64,000 bases of DNA from Prevotellamassilia timonensis (GTDB taxonomy: Bacteria > Bacteroidota > Bacteroidia > Bacteroidales > Bacteroidaceae). Both the position numbers and the translations under genes were made by a program. The notes beneath the pieces were generated by a model that was given only the letters and a program-made list of their open reading frames with translations, was not told where the DNA came from and did not search any database. Positions 25,637 to 35,440 of this stretch are shown here, piece after piece. The stretch's first letter is position 1, and every line of letters starts with the position of its first letter. Where the stretch lies: the NCBI RefSeq assembly GCF_021531665.1, contig NZ_JADYUH010000005.1:1-64000 (forward strand). The letters run 5' to 3'.

Positions 25637-28105
25637 ATGAGATACACCATAGAAAACGTCACCGCGCTCATCGGTGCCCGTCGCTTCGGACACAGCGCAA
25701 CCCAAGTCGAATGGCTGCTGACAGACAGCCGCTCGCTGGTCTTTCCCGAAACCACTCTCTTCTTTGCCCTCCGCACCAAGGTGGGCGATGGTCATCGCTA
25801 CGTGGCAGACCTCTATCGCCGCGGCGTCCGCAACTTCGTGGTCGGCACGTTGCCCGCAGAGCACGAAACCGCCTTCCCCGACGCCAATTTCCTGCAGGTG
25901 ATGAGCCCGCTCAAAGCCCTGCAACGCCTGGCGGAGCGGCACCGTGAAGAACACGACATTCCCGTCATCGGAGTCACCGGCTCAAATGGCAAAACGGTCG
26001 TGAAGGAGTGGCTCTATCAACTCCTCTCCCCCACCCTCCACGTGACCCGCTCGCCGAAGTCCTACAACTCACAAGTGGGCGTGCCGCTCAGCGTCTGTCT
26101 CTTGGGAGAACACAGCGAGATTGGCATCTTCGAAGCCGGCATCTCGCAGCCCGGTGAGATGGCTGCCCTGCGTGCCATCATCCAGCCGACGATTGGCGTC
26201 ATGACCAACATCGGTCCTGCCCACCAGGAAAACTTCGAGTCGGTCGAAGAAAAATGCCACGAAAAACTTTCGCTCTTCCAGGACGCAAAGGTCTTGGTCT
26301 ATTGCGCCGATGACGCCGTGGTCGATGAGTGTGTCGCCACCTCGCTGCTGCGCGGGGAACGTCTGGCGTGGTCGCGCCGGAATCCGAGTGCCGCCCTCTT
26401 CGTCTCCGCGGTTGAAACCTTGGAGCGCGGCACACGAATCACCTATCGCTTCCACGGTGCGGAAGCCGCAATGACCATTCCTTTCACCGACGATGCCTCC
26501 ACGGTGAACTGCATCCACTGCCTCGCCGTCCTGCTCAGTCTGAACTTCAGTGCAGAGGAAATTGCAAGTCGAATGAAACGTCTGGAGCCTGTCGCCATGC
26601 GCTTGGAGGTCATCCAAGGCGTCCGCAACTGCACGCTCATCAACGACACCTACAACTCCGACGCCGCCTCCCTTGACATCGCCCTCGACTTCATGGCACG
26701 CCGCCCGGAGATTCAGAACAAACAGAAGGTGCTGATTCTCTCCGACATGTTCCAAACCGGACTTCCCGCCACGGAACTCTATGCCAAAGTGGCAGAACTA
26801 CTGAACCGACGCGCCATCGACCACTTCATCGGTGTCGGACCGGAAATCTCACACGCCCACTCGCTCTTCCTGATGAAGAAGTCCTTCTTCCCCTCCGGCG
26901 AAGCCCTTGCCGACAGCGGTTTGCTCGACACGCTCCACGACTCGCTCGTGCTCATCAAAGGCTCGCGACCCTTCGGCTTTGAGAAAATCACCGCCGCACT
27001 CTCCCTGCGCGTTCACGAAACCACGCTCCACGTCAATCTCGACGCCCTGGCGGGGAATCTCAACTACTATCGCTCCTTCATGAAACCGGAAACGAAGATG
27101 GTCTGCATGGTGAAAGCCTCTGCCTACGGCGCAGGCAGCGTGGAAGTAGCCAAGACGCTGCAAGACCGCGGCGTGAACTATCTTGCCGTCGCCGTGGCTG
27201 ACGAGGGAGCCGAACTGCGACGTGCCGGCATCACCGCGGGCATCATCGTGATGAATCCGGAAATGACCGCGTTCAAAACGCTCTTTGACTATGAACTCGA
27301 ACCCGAGGTCTATAACTTCAAACTCCTTGACGCACTCATCAAGGCTGCTGAGAAGGAAGGCATACAGGGTTTCCCCGTTCATATCAAGTTGGACACGGGC
27401 ATGCACCGTCTGGGCTTTGACCCACGCCTTGATCTGCCGGCACTCATTGACCGCCTGCACCACCAGACTTCCGTCATTCCCCGTTCCGTCTTCTCCCACT
27501 TCGTCGGCAGCGACAGCCCCGACTTCGACGACTTCTCCGCCCGCCAGTTCGCCTTGTTCGACGAAGCGTCAAAGACCTTGCAGGCAGCCTTCCCCCACAA
27601 AATCCTTCGCCACATCTGCAACAGCGCAGGCATCGAACGCTTCCCCGAACGCCACCTCGACATGGTGCGACTCGGACTGGGACTCTATGGCATAGACCCC
27701 ATTGACAACCGCTCGCTGCAAAACGTGACGACGCTGCGCACCACCATCCTTCAAATCCGCGAGTGCCCGAAAGGGGACAGCGTGGGCTACTCCCGCCGCA
27801 CTGTTTTGGAGCGTGACTCTCGCATCGCCGCCATTCCGATTGGCTATGCTGACGGCTTGAACCGACACCTCGGCAACCGCCGCGGCTACTGTCTGGTGAA
27901 CGGTCAGCGCGCGGACTATGTCGGCAACATCTGCATGGACGTCTGCATGATTGACGTGACGGACACGGACTGCCGCGAAGGCGACACGGTCGAAATCTTC
28001 GGCGACAACCTCCCGCCCGCAGAGTTGGCACGCCTGCTCGACACCATCCCCTACGAAATCCTGACCTCTGTCAGCGACCGCGTCAAGCGCATCTACTTTC
28101 AATAA
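25637..28105 (+). CDS. murF-alr: MurF-alanine racemase fusion
   Basis: A protein of 822 residues. The first 450 form MurF (UDP-MurNAc-tripeptide:D-Ala-D-Ala ligase) with ATP loop GVTGSNGKT near residue 115 and NDTYNSD. From about 455 follows a PLP-dependent alanine racemase with the lysine in MVKASAYGAG and late motifs VGYSRR and GNICMDVCMIDV. The protein therefore makes D-Ala and uses its dipeptide in peptidoglycan synthesis. This fusion is typical of Bacteroidetes. The usual VKADAYG reads VKASAYG, a conservative change. Confidence 0.95.
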   Translation: MRYTIENVTALIGARRFGHSATQVEWLLTDSRSLVFPETTLFFALRTKVGDGHRYVADLYRRGVRNFVVGTLPAEHETAFPDANFLQVMSPLKALQRLAERHREEHDIPVIGVTGSNGKTVVKEWLYQLLSPTLHVTRSPKSYNSQVGVPLSVCLLGEHSEIGIFEAGISQPGEMAALRAIIQPTIGVMTNIGPAHQENFESVEEKCHEKLSLFQDAKVLVYCADDAVVDECVATSLLRGERLAWSRRNPSAALFVSAVETLERGTRITYRFHGAEAAMTIPFTDDASTVNCIHCLAVLLSLNFSAEEIASRMKRLEPVAMRLEVIQGVRNCTLINDTYNSDAASLDIALDFMARRPEIQNKQKVLILSDMFQTGLPATELYAKVAELLNRRAIDHFIGVGPEISHAHSLFLMKKSFFPSGEALADSGLLDTLHDSLVLIKGSRPFGFEKITAALSLRVHETTLHVNLDALAGNLNYYRSFMKPETKMVCMVKASAYGAGSVEVAKTLQDRGVNYLAVAVADEGAELRRAGITAGIIVMNPEMTAFKTLFDYELEPEVYNFKLLDALIKAAEKEGIQGFPVHIKLDTGMHRLGFDPRLDLPALIDRLHHQTSVIPRSVFSHFVGSDSPDFDDFSARQFALFDEASKTLQAAFPHKILRHICNSAGIERFPERHLDMVRLGLGLYGIDPIDNRSLQNVTTLRTTILQIRECPKGDSVGYSRRTVLERDSRIAAIPIGYADGLNRHLGNRRGYCLVNGQRADYVGNICMDVCMIDVTDTDCREGDTVEIFGDNLPPAELARLLDTIPYEILTSVSDRVKRIYFQ

Positions 28106-28116
28106 GAGGAGGCTAA

Positions 28117-28194
28117 GGGGCGCGCTCCGTAAATTATGGAATAAGGAACGTTCAAACGAAAGTGCTTACGTTTTCCTAATTTTTAGAACACCCC
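28117..28194. mobile_element. MITE-like family 1, short form
   Basis: A 78-base element with inverted ends GGGG...TAAATTA and TAATTTTTAGAACACCCC. It contains only the terminal segments of the long form and lacks the central hairpin. It resembles 45721-45800 in the opposite orientation. Confidence 0.65.
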
Positions 28195-28313
28195 TTAACC
28201 TAATTCATGCGACGCCCCTAAAAGCCCGCTTCGCCTCCCTTTTTTTGAGCAACTTTGCACGCTTGAAACTTTGAAAGATAGAACATTTCGGACAACTTTT
28301 ACGCAAACAAGAT

Positions 28314-28354
28314 TCGCCAAACATCTGCTTCTCAGACGTTTGGCGATTATTTTT
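28314..28354 (+). terminator. Terminator or attenuator in the nrdJ leader
   Basis: TCGCCAAAC and GTTTGGCGA plus TCTG/CAGA (28314-28327 with 28333-28346) form a 13-bp stem with one mismatch, followed by TTATTTTT. It lies about 100 bases before the nrdJ start and downstream of a possible promoter. The remaining leader holds no recognisable cobalamin riboswitch. Confidence 0.6.
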
Positions 28355-28448
28355 GGAAAACTTTAATTTTAAGAACTTTTTCGCTTTGTCATTTCACTGC
28401 GTTTTACGTACTTTGCAACGCAAATCACAAAAACCTTCCAAACCATTC

Positions 28449-31007
28449 ATGAAAACCTATAGTTACGACGAAGCTTTTTCCGCTTCGTTAGAGTATTTTG
28501 GCGGTGACGAACTTGCAGCCCGCGTTTGGGTGAACAAGTATGCCATGAAAGACTCTTTCGGTCACATCTACGAGTGTTCTCCCACTGACATGCACCACCG
28601 TCTCGCCGCAGAACTGGCGCGCATCGAGCAGAAGTATCCTAACCCCGTGAGCCACGAAGAAATCTTCCACCTGCTCGACCACTTCCGCTACATCGTTCCT
28701 GCCGGCTCCCCGATGACCGGCATCGGCAACAACTTCCAAATTGCCTCCCTCTCCAACTGCTTCGTGGTCGGCATCGAGGGAAACTCCGACTCCTACGGCG
28801 CCATCCTCAAACTCGACGAGGAACAGGTGCAACTCATGAAACGACGCGGCGGAGTCGGTCACGACCTCTCCGGCGTACGCCCCAAAGGCTCACCCGTCAA
28901 AAACTCCGCACTCACCTCCACTGGCATCGTACCCTTCATGGAACGCTACAGCAACTCCACACGCGAGGTGGCACAGGACGGACGACGCGGAGCACTGATG
29001 CTCTCCATCAGCATCAAACACCCGGAGGCTGAGGACTTCATCGACGCCAAAATGGTGGAAGGAAAAATCACCGGTGCCAACGTCAGCGTGAAAATTGACG
29101 ACGAATTCATGAACTGCGCCGTGGAAGGAAAAACCTATCACCAAAAGTTCCCCATCGACAGCGAAAACCCAACCTTCACCAAAGACACCGACGCACAGGC
29201 GCTTTGGAAGAAAATCGTTCACAACGCTTGGAAAAGTGCTGAGCCGGGCGTCCTCTTCTGGGACACCATCCGTCGCGAAAGCATCCCTGACTGCTACGCT
29301 GACCTTGGCTTCGAAACCGTCTCCACCAACCCCTGCGGCGAAATTCCTCTCTGCCCCTACGACAGCTGTCGCCTGCTCGCCATCAACCTCTACTCCTACG
29401 TCAAGAACCCCTTCACTCCCGAAGCCGAATTTGACTTTGAACTCTTCCGCCGTCACGTCATCCTCGCACAGCGTCTCATGGACGACATCATCGACCTGGA
29501 ACAGGAGAAAATCGACGCCATCATCGAGAAGATTCAAAGCGACCCGCAGAGCGATGAAGTCAAGAGAACCGAACTCCAACTCTGGCAGAAAATCAAAGCC
29601 AAAACTGCCAAGGGACGCCGCACGGGTGTCGGCATCACTGCGGAAGGCGACATGATTGCAGCGCTCGGACTGCGCTACGGCACACAGGAAGCAACCGACA
29701 TGGCGGTCAAAGTGCAACAGACACTCGCCCTCACCGCCTATCGCTCCTCTGCCATCATGGCTGCCGAACGCGGTGCGTTTGAAGTCTATGACACAGAGCG
29801 CGAAAAGAACAACCCCTTCATCTCCCGTCTCCGCGAGGCTGACCCGGAACTCTACACCATGATGGAGAAACACGGACGCCGCAACATCGCCTGCCTCACC
29901 ATCGCGCCCACCGGAACCACCAGCCTCATGACACAAACCACCAGCGGAATCGAGCCGGTCTTCATGCCGGTCTATAAGCGACGCCGCAAGGTGAACCCGA
30001 ACGACCCCTCCGTTCACGTGGACTATATTGATGAAACGGGCGACGCCTTTGAAGAATATATCGTCTATCACCACAAGTTCCTCACCTGGATGCAGACACA
30101 GGGACTCGACACGACCAAGAACTACAGTCAGGAGGAAATCAACGAACTCGTGGCGCGCTCTCCCTACTTCAAAGCCACTGCCAACGACGTCGATTGGCTG
30201 ATGAAGGTGAGAATGCAGGGCGCCATCCAAAAGTGGGTGGACCACAGCATCTCCGTCACCGTCAATCTCCCCAACAGCGTGGACGAAGAACTCGTGAACA
30301 GACTCTACGTCGAAGCATGGCGCAGCGGATGCAAGGGATGCACCATCTATCGTGACGGCTCACGCTCCGGCGTCCTCGTCAGCACACAAAAGACGGACAA
30401 GAAAAAGGAAGAAAAGGAAGAGAACACGAACGAAATCCCCATCTGCCGACCGCCGCAGGTGACGGAACGACGACCGGACGTCTTGGACTGCGACGTCGTG
30501 CGCTTCCAAAACAACAAAGAGAAATGGGTCGCCTTCGTCGGACTCCTCGACGGACAACCCTACGAAATCTTCACCGGTCTCCAAGACGACGACGAGGGCA
30601 TCGTGCTCCCCAAAACAGTCACCAAAGGACGAATCCTCAAGACCATCCTGCCCGACGGAACCAAACGCTATGACTTCCAGTTCGAGAACAAACGCGGTTA
30701 CAAAATGACCGTCGAAGGACTCTCCGAGAAGTTCAACAAAGAGTATTGGAACTATGCGAAACTCATCTCCGGCGTCCTCCGCTACAGAATGCCGATTGAG
30801 AACGTCATCAAACTCGTGAACTCACTCCAACTCGAAAGCGAGAACATCAACACTTGGAAGGTCGGCGTCAGCCGTGCACTGAAGAAATACATTCAGGACG
30901 GAACCGAAGCCACGGGACAGAAATGCCCCAACTGCGGAAACGAAACGCTCGTCTATCAAGAGGGCTGCCTCATCTGCACACACTGCGGAGCAAGCCGCTG
31001 CGGATAG
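28449..31007 (+). CDS. nrdJ: Adenosylcobalamin-dependent (class II) ribonucleotide reductase
   Basis: A protein of 852 residues from the ATG at 28449. The ten-stranded barrel region includes SLSNCFV, STNPCGEIPL (an active-site Cys), the VKMxxRGGVGHDLS-type loop and APTGTTS. The C-terminus has a zinc-type cysteine cluster CPNCGNETL...CLICTHCGASRCG, typical of NrdJ. It reduces ribonucleotides to deoxyribonucleotides using cobalamin to make the radical, so it works with or without oxygen. Dependence on vitamin B12 may link it to salvage systems elsewhere. Confidence 0.93.
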   Translation: MKTYSYDEAFSASLEYFGGDELAARVWVNKYAMKDSFGHIYECSPTDMHHRLAAELARIEQKYPNPVSHEEIFHLLDHFRYIVPAGSPMTGIGNNFQIASLSNCFVVGIEGNSDSYGAILKLDEEQVQLMKRRGGVGHDLSGVRPKGSPVKNSALTSTGIVPFMERYSNSTREVAQDGRRGALMLSISIKHPEAEDFIDAKMVEGKITGANVSVKIDDEFMNCAVEGKTYHQKFPIDSENPTFTKDTDAQALWKKIVHNAWKSAEPGVLFWDTIRRESIPDCYADLGFETVSTNPCGEIPLCPYDSCRLLAINLYSYVKNPFTPEAEFDFELFRRHVILAQRLMDDIIDLEQEKIDAIIEKIQSDPQSDEVKRTELQLWQKIKAKTAKGRRTGVGITAEGDMIAALGLRYGTQEATDMAVKVQQTLALTAYRSSAIMAAERGAFEVYDTEREKNNPFISRLREADPELYTMMEKHGRRNIACLTIAPTGTTSLMTQTTSGIEPVFMPVYKRRRKVNPNDPSVHVDYIDETGDAFEEYIVYHHKFLTWMQTQGLDTTKNYSQEEINELVARSPYFKATANDVDWLMKVRMQGAIQKWVDHSISVTVNLPNSVDEELVNRLYVEAWRSGCKGCTIYRDGSRSGVLVSTQKTDKKKEEKEENTNEIPICRPPQVTERRPDVLDCDVVRFQNNKEKWVAFVGLLDGQPYEIFTGLQDDDEGIVLPKTVTKGRILKTILPDGTKRYDFQFENKRGYKMTVEGLSEKFNKEYWNYAKLISGVLRYRMPIENVIKLVNSLQLESENINTWKVGVSRALKKYIQDGTEATGQKCPNCGNETLVYQEGCLICTHCGASRCG

Positions 31008-31035
31008 TCTTCTCCTTACCGATTATATATTAAGG

Positions 31036-32004
31036 ATGAAAATAGAAATCAATCGTATGGAGTGCTACGCCCGCCACGGCGTACTGCCTCTGGAAAACAA
31101 AGTGGGCGCACCTTTTCGGGTGTCGCTCACTTTATTTGTGCCCGACGCCGCCTGCGCCGGTGCCCTGCGTGATGACCGCTTGGAAGACACGGTGAACTAT
31201 GCAGAGGTCGCCGACCTCGTGCGCCACGAAATGGCACTCCCCTCCCAACTCATCGAACACGTCGCGGAACGCATCGCCTCCGCCGTGCTGAAAGAGTTTC
31301 GGAAGGTGAACGAAGTCACCGTCAAAATCGAAAAACTCTCGCCGCCCATCGCGGGCTTCAGCGCCGAGGGCGTGAGCGTGGAGTTGGTGAAACGTCGCCC
31401 CCTCTTCGTGTTTGACTTCGACGGCACGATTGCCGACACCCGCGCCGGCATCGTGCGGACAATGCAGGCGTCCTTCCGCACCATGCACCTCCCCGTGCCG
31501 AAATCAGAGGAAATTGTCCCGACCATCGGACTACCGCTGACGGAAAGCATCGCGAAACTGGGCAACCTGCAGGGGGAAAGGCTGGAACAGACGGTGGAGA
31601 CCTATCGCCGCTTGTTCGAAGAAGTCGGCGTGGAAGGAATTGTGCTCTACGACGGAATGGAAGAATGGCTCAAAACACTTCACAGCGAGGGCGCCGTCCT
31701 CGCCATAGCCACCAGCCGCGGACACGAATCGACGGAGCAACTTTGCCAACGACTCGGCATTCGCCCGCTCTTTGCAGAGATTGTGGCGTGTGACGATGTG
31801 GTTCACGCGAAGCCTCATCCCGAAGCCGTGGAACGACTCATGCGAAGCCATGGAATCAGCGTCGAAGCGACCACCGTGGTGGGGGACACAACTTTTGACA
31901 TCGAGATGGGACGCCGCGCGGGCTGCCACACCATCGGCGTGACCTGGGGCAACCACTCGGAGCAGATGCTGCGACAAGCGGGAGCGGAGGAGATAAGACG
32001 GTAA
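31036..32004 (+). CDS. folB: Dihydroneopterin aldolase fused to a HAD-family phosphatase
   Basis: A protein of 322 residues. Residues 1-118 form FolB: Y-A-R-H-G-V-L-P-L-E near the start, VNYAEV, and VKIEKLSPPI with the catalytic lysine. Residues about 125-322 form a Gph-like HAD phosphatase with DFDGT, the TSRG motif, AKPHP and VGDTTFD, all catalytic positions intact. FolB cleaves dihydroneopterin to the folate precursor and glycolaldehyde. The preceding dephosphorylation of dihydroneopterin phosphate is often unassigned in bacteria, so the fused phosphatase is a good candidate for that step. The fusion looks genuine: the linker is short and no internal start is favoured. Confidence 0.85.
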   Translation: MKIEINRMECYARHGVLPLENKVGAPFRVSLTLFVPDAACAGALRDDRLEDTVNYAEVADLVRHEMALPSQLIEHVAERIASAVLKEFRKVNEVTVKIEKLSPPIAGFSAEGVSVELVKRRPLFVFDFDGTIADTRAGIVRTMQASFRTMHLPVPKSEEIVPTIGLPLTESIAKLGNLQGERLEQTVETYRRLFEEVGVEGIVLYDGMEEWLKTLHSEGAVLAIATSRGHESTEQLCQRLGIRPLFAEIVACDDVVHAKPHPEAVERLMRSHGISVEATTVVGDTTFDIEMGRRAGCHTIGVTWGNHSEQMLRQAGAEEIRR

Positions 32005-32028
32005 AGCCAAAGTGCTTTCCTTTCTACA

Positions 32029-32213
32029 GGGGTGTTCTAAAAATTAGGTTGAGTTGATTTTTGATTTCTTAGAGATGAACTTTTGTCAATTGAGGAAGGA
32101 GCATAGCGGGCTATGTGACTGACGAAACTTACAAAAGGGCGCGCTAAGAAACCAACCAAAACGTAAGCACTTTCTTTTGAACGTTCCTTATCCCGTAATT
32201 TATAGAACACCCC
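32029..32213 (+). mobile_element. MITE-like family 1, long form (copy 1)
   Basis: A 185-base element with inverted ends GGGGTGTTCTAAAAATTA and TAATTTATAGAACACCCC. It is flanked on both sides by TACA (32025-32028 and 32214-32217), a likely target duplication. The centre has AAGGAGCATAGCGGGCTATGTGAC. The short reading frame across it is shared with the other long copy only because the DNA is repeated. Confidence 0.8.
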
Positions 32214-32260
32214 TACACCTTTTCTATCCTTTTCATTTTCCAACGCCACTTTGACAGCCT

Positions 32261-33310
32261 CTAACGCTGTTTGAAGGGTAGATAGGTGTCAAAAAGAACG
32301 TTCATCTCGGTTTTTGTTTTTCCTTCAAGACGCTGCCAAAGGTCCAACGCCACGCGCCCCATGGTGCGGCGGAGATTTATCTCCACACAGGGATGCAGCA
32401 CGGGAGCGCCGCCGGAGAGGACATACATCATGTCTATGCCCACGGGACCGGCATGGTGCGGCGCGAGCGTTTCCGCCAGTACCTCTTCCGCCGTCTTCGC
32501 TGCAGCAGCCACTTCCTTCCCCACGTCCTTCCCCGCCTTCTCGGACAACAAGCGCAACAGCGTCTCGGGCGAAGCGACGTGATTCCCGGAATAGGCACCG
32601 GCAGGGGAGGCGTCAAAGAAGGAGAGACCGCGGTAGGTGACGCGCCGCGCCTCATCCACGTCAAACTCGAGGGCGAAATCTGCCAACTTGTCGTAGGCGG
32701 GCTCTACCTCTGCCCCACCCTGCAACGCCAGCCACTTCCCGACACGACGCCAAAGGCTCTCGGGCGAAGACACCGACAACCGCACGACACCGCGACCGGA
32801 GCAGGACCAAAGGGACTTCACCATGACATCGCCCCAAATGTTCATCCGCTCTCTCACTTCCTCCTCAGAACGACACACAACGGACTCGCCTACCGTCGGT
32901 ATGCTCAACCCACGCATCGCCCGGAGCACGGGTGCCACGGTCTCGCGACTGCTCAGACGACGCACTGTCGCCAACTGCTCGTCGGTCGGAAGAAGACGCT
33001 CCGGTGCTCCCGCCTTGCGCAAGGAATGGCGAACGAGCAAATCCCAACCCCAAGGCTCAATGCGCTCCACCTCCTCCCAAAAAGAGGGGCGTAGCTCACG
33101 ACGAGTCACGAAACGAACACCGGAATACAAGGGAGCGTCGGGAAGAACACCGTCCTCCTCAACCCAAACGGCATCGCCGGGCAACGCCCACAACGCCGGA
33201 AGCGCACCGAAACGAAGACGCTGACTGCGTGCGGCAAGCGTGGGATAATAATAAGGAGTGTTCGCCGACAGCGCCTCCTCGTGGGACGGATTGTAGATGT
33301 GAAGAATCAA
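32261..33310 (-). CDS. ATP-grasp-like protein
   Basis: A protein of 349 residues with an apparent TTG start; no in-frame ATG lies upstream before a stop. It opens with HIYNPSHEEALSANTPYYYP, a conserved-looking start in Bacteroidetes proteins. The C-terminal half has ATP-grasp features, VMVKSLWSCSGRGV for the lysine and glycine loop and a late HPCVEINLRRTMG with Glu-x-Asn for metal binding. Such enzymes ligate a carboxylate to an amine or thiol. Substrate unknown. Confidence 0.6.
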   Translation of the reverse strand: MILHIYNPSHEEALSANTPYYYPTLAARSQRLRFGALPALWALPGDAVWVEEDGVLPDAPLYSGVRFVTRRELRPSFWEEVERIEPWGWDLLVRHSLRKAGAPERLLPTDEQLATVRRLSSRETVAPVLRAMRGLSIPTVGESVVCRSEEEVRERMNIWGDVMVKSLWSCSGRGVVRLSVSSPESLWRRVGKWLALQGGAEVEPAYDKLADFALEFDVDEARRVTYRGLSFFDASPAGAYSGNHVASPETLLRLLSEKAGKDVGKEVAAAAKTAEEVLAETLAPHHAGPVGIDMMYVLSGGAPVLHPCVEINLRRTMGRVALDLWQRLEGKTKTEMNVLFDTYLPFKQR

Positions 33311-33396
33311 AACGGGAGGAAGATTAGGACTATATTATATTTTATAGGTCATGCAGCGACAGACCGAAGCAAGGCAAAACGGGAGGAAGATTAGGA
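33309..33396. repeat. 21-bp direct repeat around an ATP-grasp gene start
   Basis: AAAACGGGAGGAAGATTAGGA occurs at 33309-33329 and again at 33376-33396. The first copy covers the start codon of the minus-strand ATP-grasp gene. It may be a small local duplication that moved the start context. Confidence 0.5.
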
Positions 33397-33421
33397 AAAT
33401 ACTATAGAAGGAAAAAGAACG

Positions 33422-34369
33422 TTATCTGTCCGGAGAAACCGAGCGATTTTGAAGCATGCGCTGAACACAAAGACGACATCTCCTTTCCCAAACCAGAGCA
33501 AGCGCAAAAGCAAGGCGGGTGGCGAGAAGCAAAAAAGCAGAGATGCCCGTGACGCCGAAGACAATGGTGTCTTCCAGCATGGAATGGTTCATGACGAGAT
33601 GATGGTTCACTTCGTTGGCTTCTTCACGCGTCACCATGCCCTTCTCTTCCAAATCGCGCATGACGGCAGCGCCATAACTGATGCCAATGAGATTGCCCAC
33701 GAGCCACATGTAGGCAGCATTGTTGGGAAGGCCAAAGACACGCATTAGGGGCGAAAGCCAACGCGACAAAGGTGCCAGAAGTTCAAATGACTCCAACAGT
33801 CTCTGAATCACCATCAACACAAAAATGATGAGCACAACCATCAACGACATCTTCAACTGAGAAACGCCCCACGTCAGCAACACTTCCTCCCAACGACTGT
33901 CTGCCGGAGCTCCGAGATAGAGATAGGGCGAGGACATCTCCGGCAAAATGAAGTTCAAAAGCAACGCACAGACAAAAGCCATCGCCATGCGAATCGAAGC
34001 CATCTTCCAAAAAGAAGAACCGGTCTTTTGATTCACGGCACACTCCATCGGAAGGGCGTGACAGAGGGCTATCATCAAAGCAAGAATGGATGCCTGCTTC
34101 ATGGTGAGCGGAATCGACATCATCGCTGCCAAACCGGCATAGGTGCCTGCCGCAGCACCCGAAAGGAAAGCCACAGACGACTCACCCGGCAAGCCGAGAT
34201 GAACAAAAAGAGGATTCACACGGACGGCAATCCACGCCAACACGCCCAAATGCTGCATCAGCGTCACCGCCAACGAAATGGGAATCATCAACTTCAACAG
34301 CCAGACGGAACTCTTCCACGTGCCGGGAAGCGCACTGACCACACTTTCTTTGAACTTTTCTGTCTTCAT
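33422..34369 (-). CDS. Nucleoside-recognition (Gate) domain membrane protein
   Basis: A protein of 315 residues from the ATG at 34369; the longer frame adds 81 poorly conserved residues. It has about eight hydrophobic segments arranged as two similar halves, each with a Gly-rich re-entrant stretch (LSGAAAGTYAGLA, VGNLIGISYGAAVMRD), as in SpmA/SpmB-type Gate proteins. It sits in the inner membrane and may pass a small solute. The uridine kinase gene lies divergently about 250 bases away, which fits a nucleoside link but does not prove one. Confidence 0.75.
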   Translation of the reverse strand: MKTEKFKESVVSALPGTWKSSVWLLKLMIPISLAVTLMQHLGVLAWIAVRVNPLFVHLGLPGESSVAFLSGAAAGTYAGLAAMMSIPLTMKQASILALMIALCHALPMECAVNQKTGSSFWKMASIRMAMAFVCALLLNFILPEMSSPYLYLGAPADSRWEEVLLTWGVSQLKMSLMVVLIIFVLMVIQRLLESFELLAPLSRWLSPLMRVFGLPNNAAYMWLVGNLIGISYGAAVMRDLEEKGMVTREEANEVNHHLVMNHSMLEDTIVFGVTGISAFLLLATRLAFALALVWERRCRLCVQRMLQNRSVSPDR

Positions 34370-34621
34370 GACTGTGCAAAAGCAAGGGAGGTGCAAAGTT
34401 ACGGTTTTTTGCAGAACCGAGACACAGAGAGGGAAAGGGAACCGCCACCCATAAATCACAGAGAATGGAGCAAGAAAAGCGATGCACACGGTTTTTTTCT
34501 TACATTTGCAGCACAGTTCATTCCTTTTTCCACCCGCGAGACGAAAACTGCGCAACCGCGAAACATTGTCTTGACAACGACGAGTTGCCGTTTTACTCGC
34601 AACCAAACACACTCACAACCC

Positions 34622-35254
34622 ATGCTGATCATTGGAATTGCGGGCGGCACCGGCTCGGGAAAGACCACAGTGGTGCGCAAAATCTTGGATTCACTTCCCG
34701 AACACACCGTGGCGGTCATTCCGCAGGACTCCTACTACAACGACCAGTCGGACCTCCCACTAGAAGTCAGAAAGAAAACAAACTTTGACCACCCCGATGC
34801 TTTCGAGTGGGAACTGCTGGCACATCAAATTGAGGAGTTGCGCCAAGGACGCGCCATCGAACAACCGACCTATTCCTACATCACTTGCACACGCCTGCCG
34901 GAAACCGTGCACGTGGAGCCGCGCGAGGTCATCATCGTGGAGGGCATCATGACACTCTACGACAAAAAACTCCGCGACCTCATGGACTTAAAAATATATG
35001 TCGATGCAGGCGCCGACGAACGACTCTTGCGCGTTATCGAACGCGACACCGCCGAACGCGGACACCCGCTGGAGATGCTGATTGGGAAATATCGCAACAT
35101 CCTCAAGCCCATGCACGACGAGTTCATCGAACCCACGAAACAGTATGCGGACATCATCATCCCCAACGGCGGAGAAAACGCAAGAGCCGTGGCTATGATG
35201 CAAATCTACATTCTCTCGGCTCTGAGCTATCAACGCTCCGCCGGCAGCAAATGA
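34622..35254 (+). CDS. udk: Uridine kinase
   Basis: A protein of 210 residues from the ATG at 34622. P-loop GIAGGTGSGKTT (5-16), then PQDSYYNDQSDL, NFDHPDAF and the lid residues RDTAERG identify uridine/cytidine kinase. It phosphorylates uridine and cytidine in pyrimidine salvage in the cytosol. A TACATTTG (34501-34508) upstream fits a -7 box, without a clear -33 box. The next transcript starts right after it at the nusB promoter. Confidence 0.92.
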   Translation: MLIIGIAGGTGSGKTTVVRKILDSLPEHTVAVIPQDSYYNDQSDLPLEVRKKTNFDHPDAFEWELLAHQIEELRQGRAIEQPTYSYITCTRLPETVHVEPREVIIVEGIMTLYDKKLRDLMDLKIYVDAGADERLLRVIERDTAERGHPLEMLIGKYRNILKPMHDEFIEPTKQYADIIIPNGGENARAVAMMQIYILSALSYQRSAGSK

Positions 35255-35261
35255 ACATAAA

Positions 35262-35293
35262 TTTGACGCTTTCATTTCTTCGTTGTATCTTTG
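35262..35293 (+). promoter_or_regulatory. Promoter of the nusB transcript
   Basis: TTTG (35262-35265), an exact 20-base spacer and TATCTTTG (35286-35293) match the Bacteroidetes primary sigma-factor consensus TTTG-N19-21-TAnnTTTG. The leader to nusB is about 140 bases. Confidence 0.75.
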
Positions 35294-35440
35294 CAGTGCG
35301 AAATTGGGCGGCGTCTCAGCAAAAGCCTCAAGCAAGCTTGGACTTCTGCATTCGACTTGCACCAACTTTGCAACGCGAAAATCCCATGCACCCCGTCAAA
35401 CTGAACTCATCGGTGCATTCTTCTTACATACGTTCTCATC

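Noticed and set aside
28195-28448. Cobalamin riboswitch upstream of the B12-dependent reductase
   Set aside because: Neither the B12-box-like AGYCAGGAGACCTGCC core nor its supporting stems were found; only a terminator-like hairpin is present.
32037-32249. 70-residue minus-strand frame repeated at 53557-53793
   Set aside because: The similarity is DNA-level repetition of a MITE-like element, not conserved protein.
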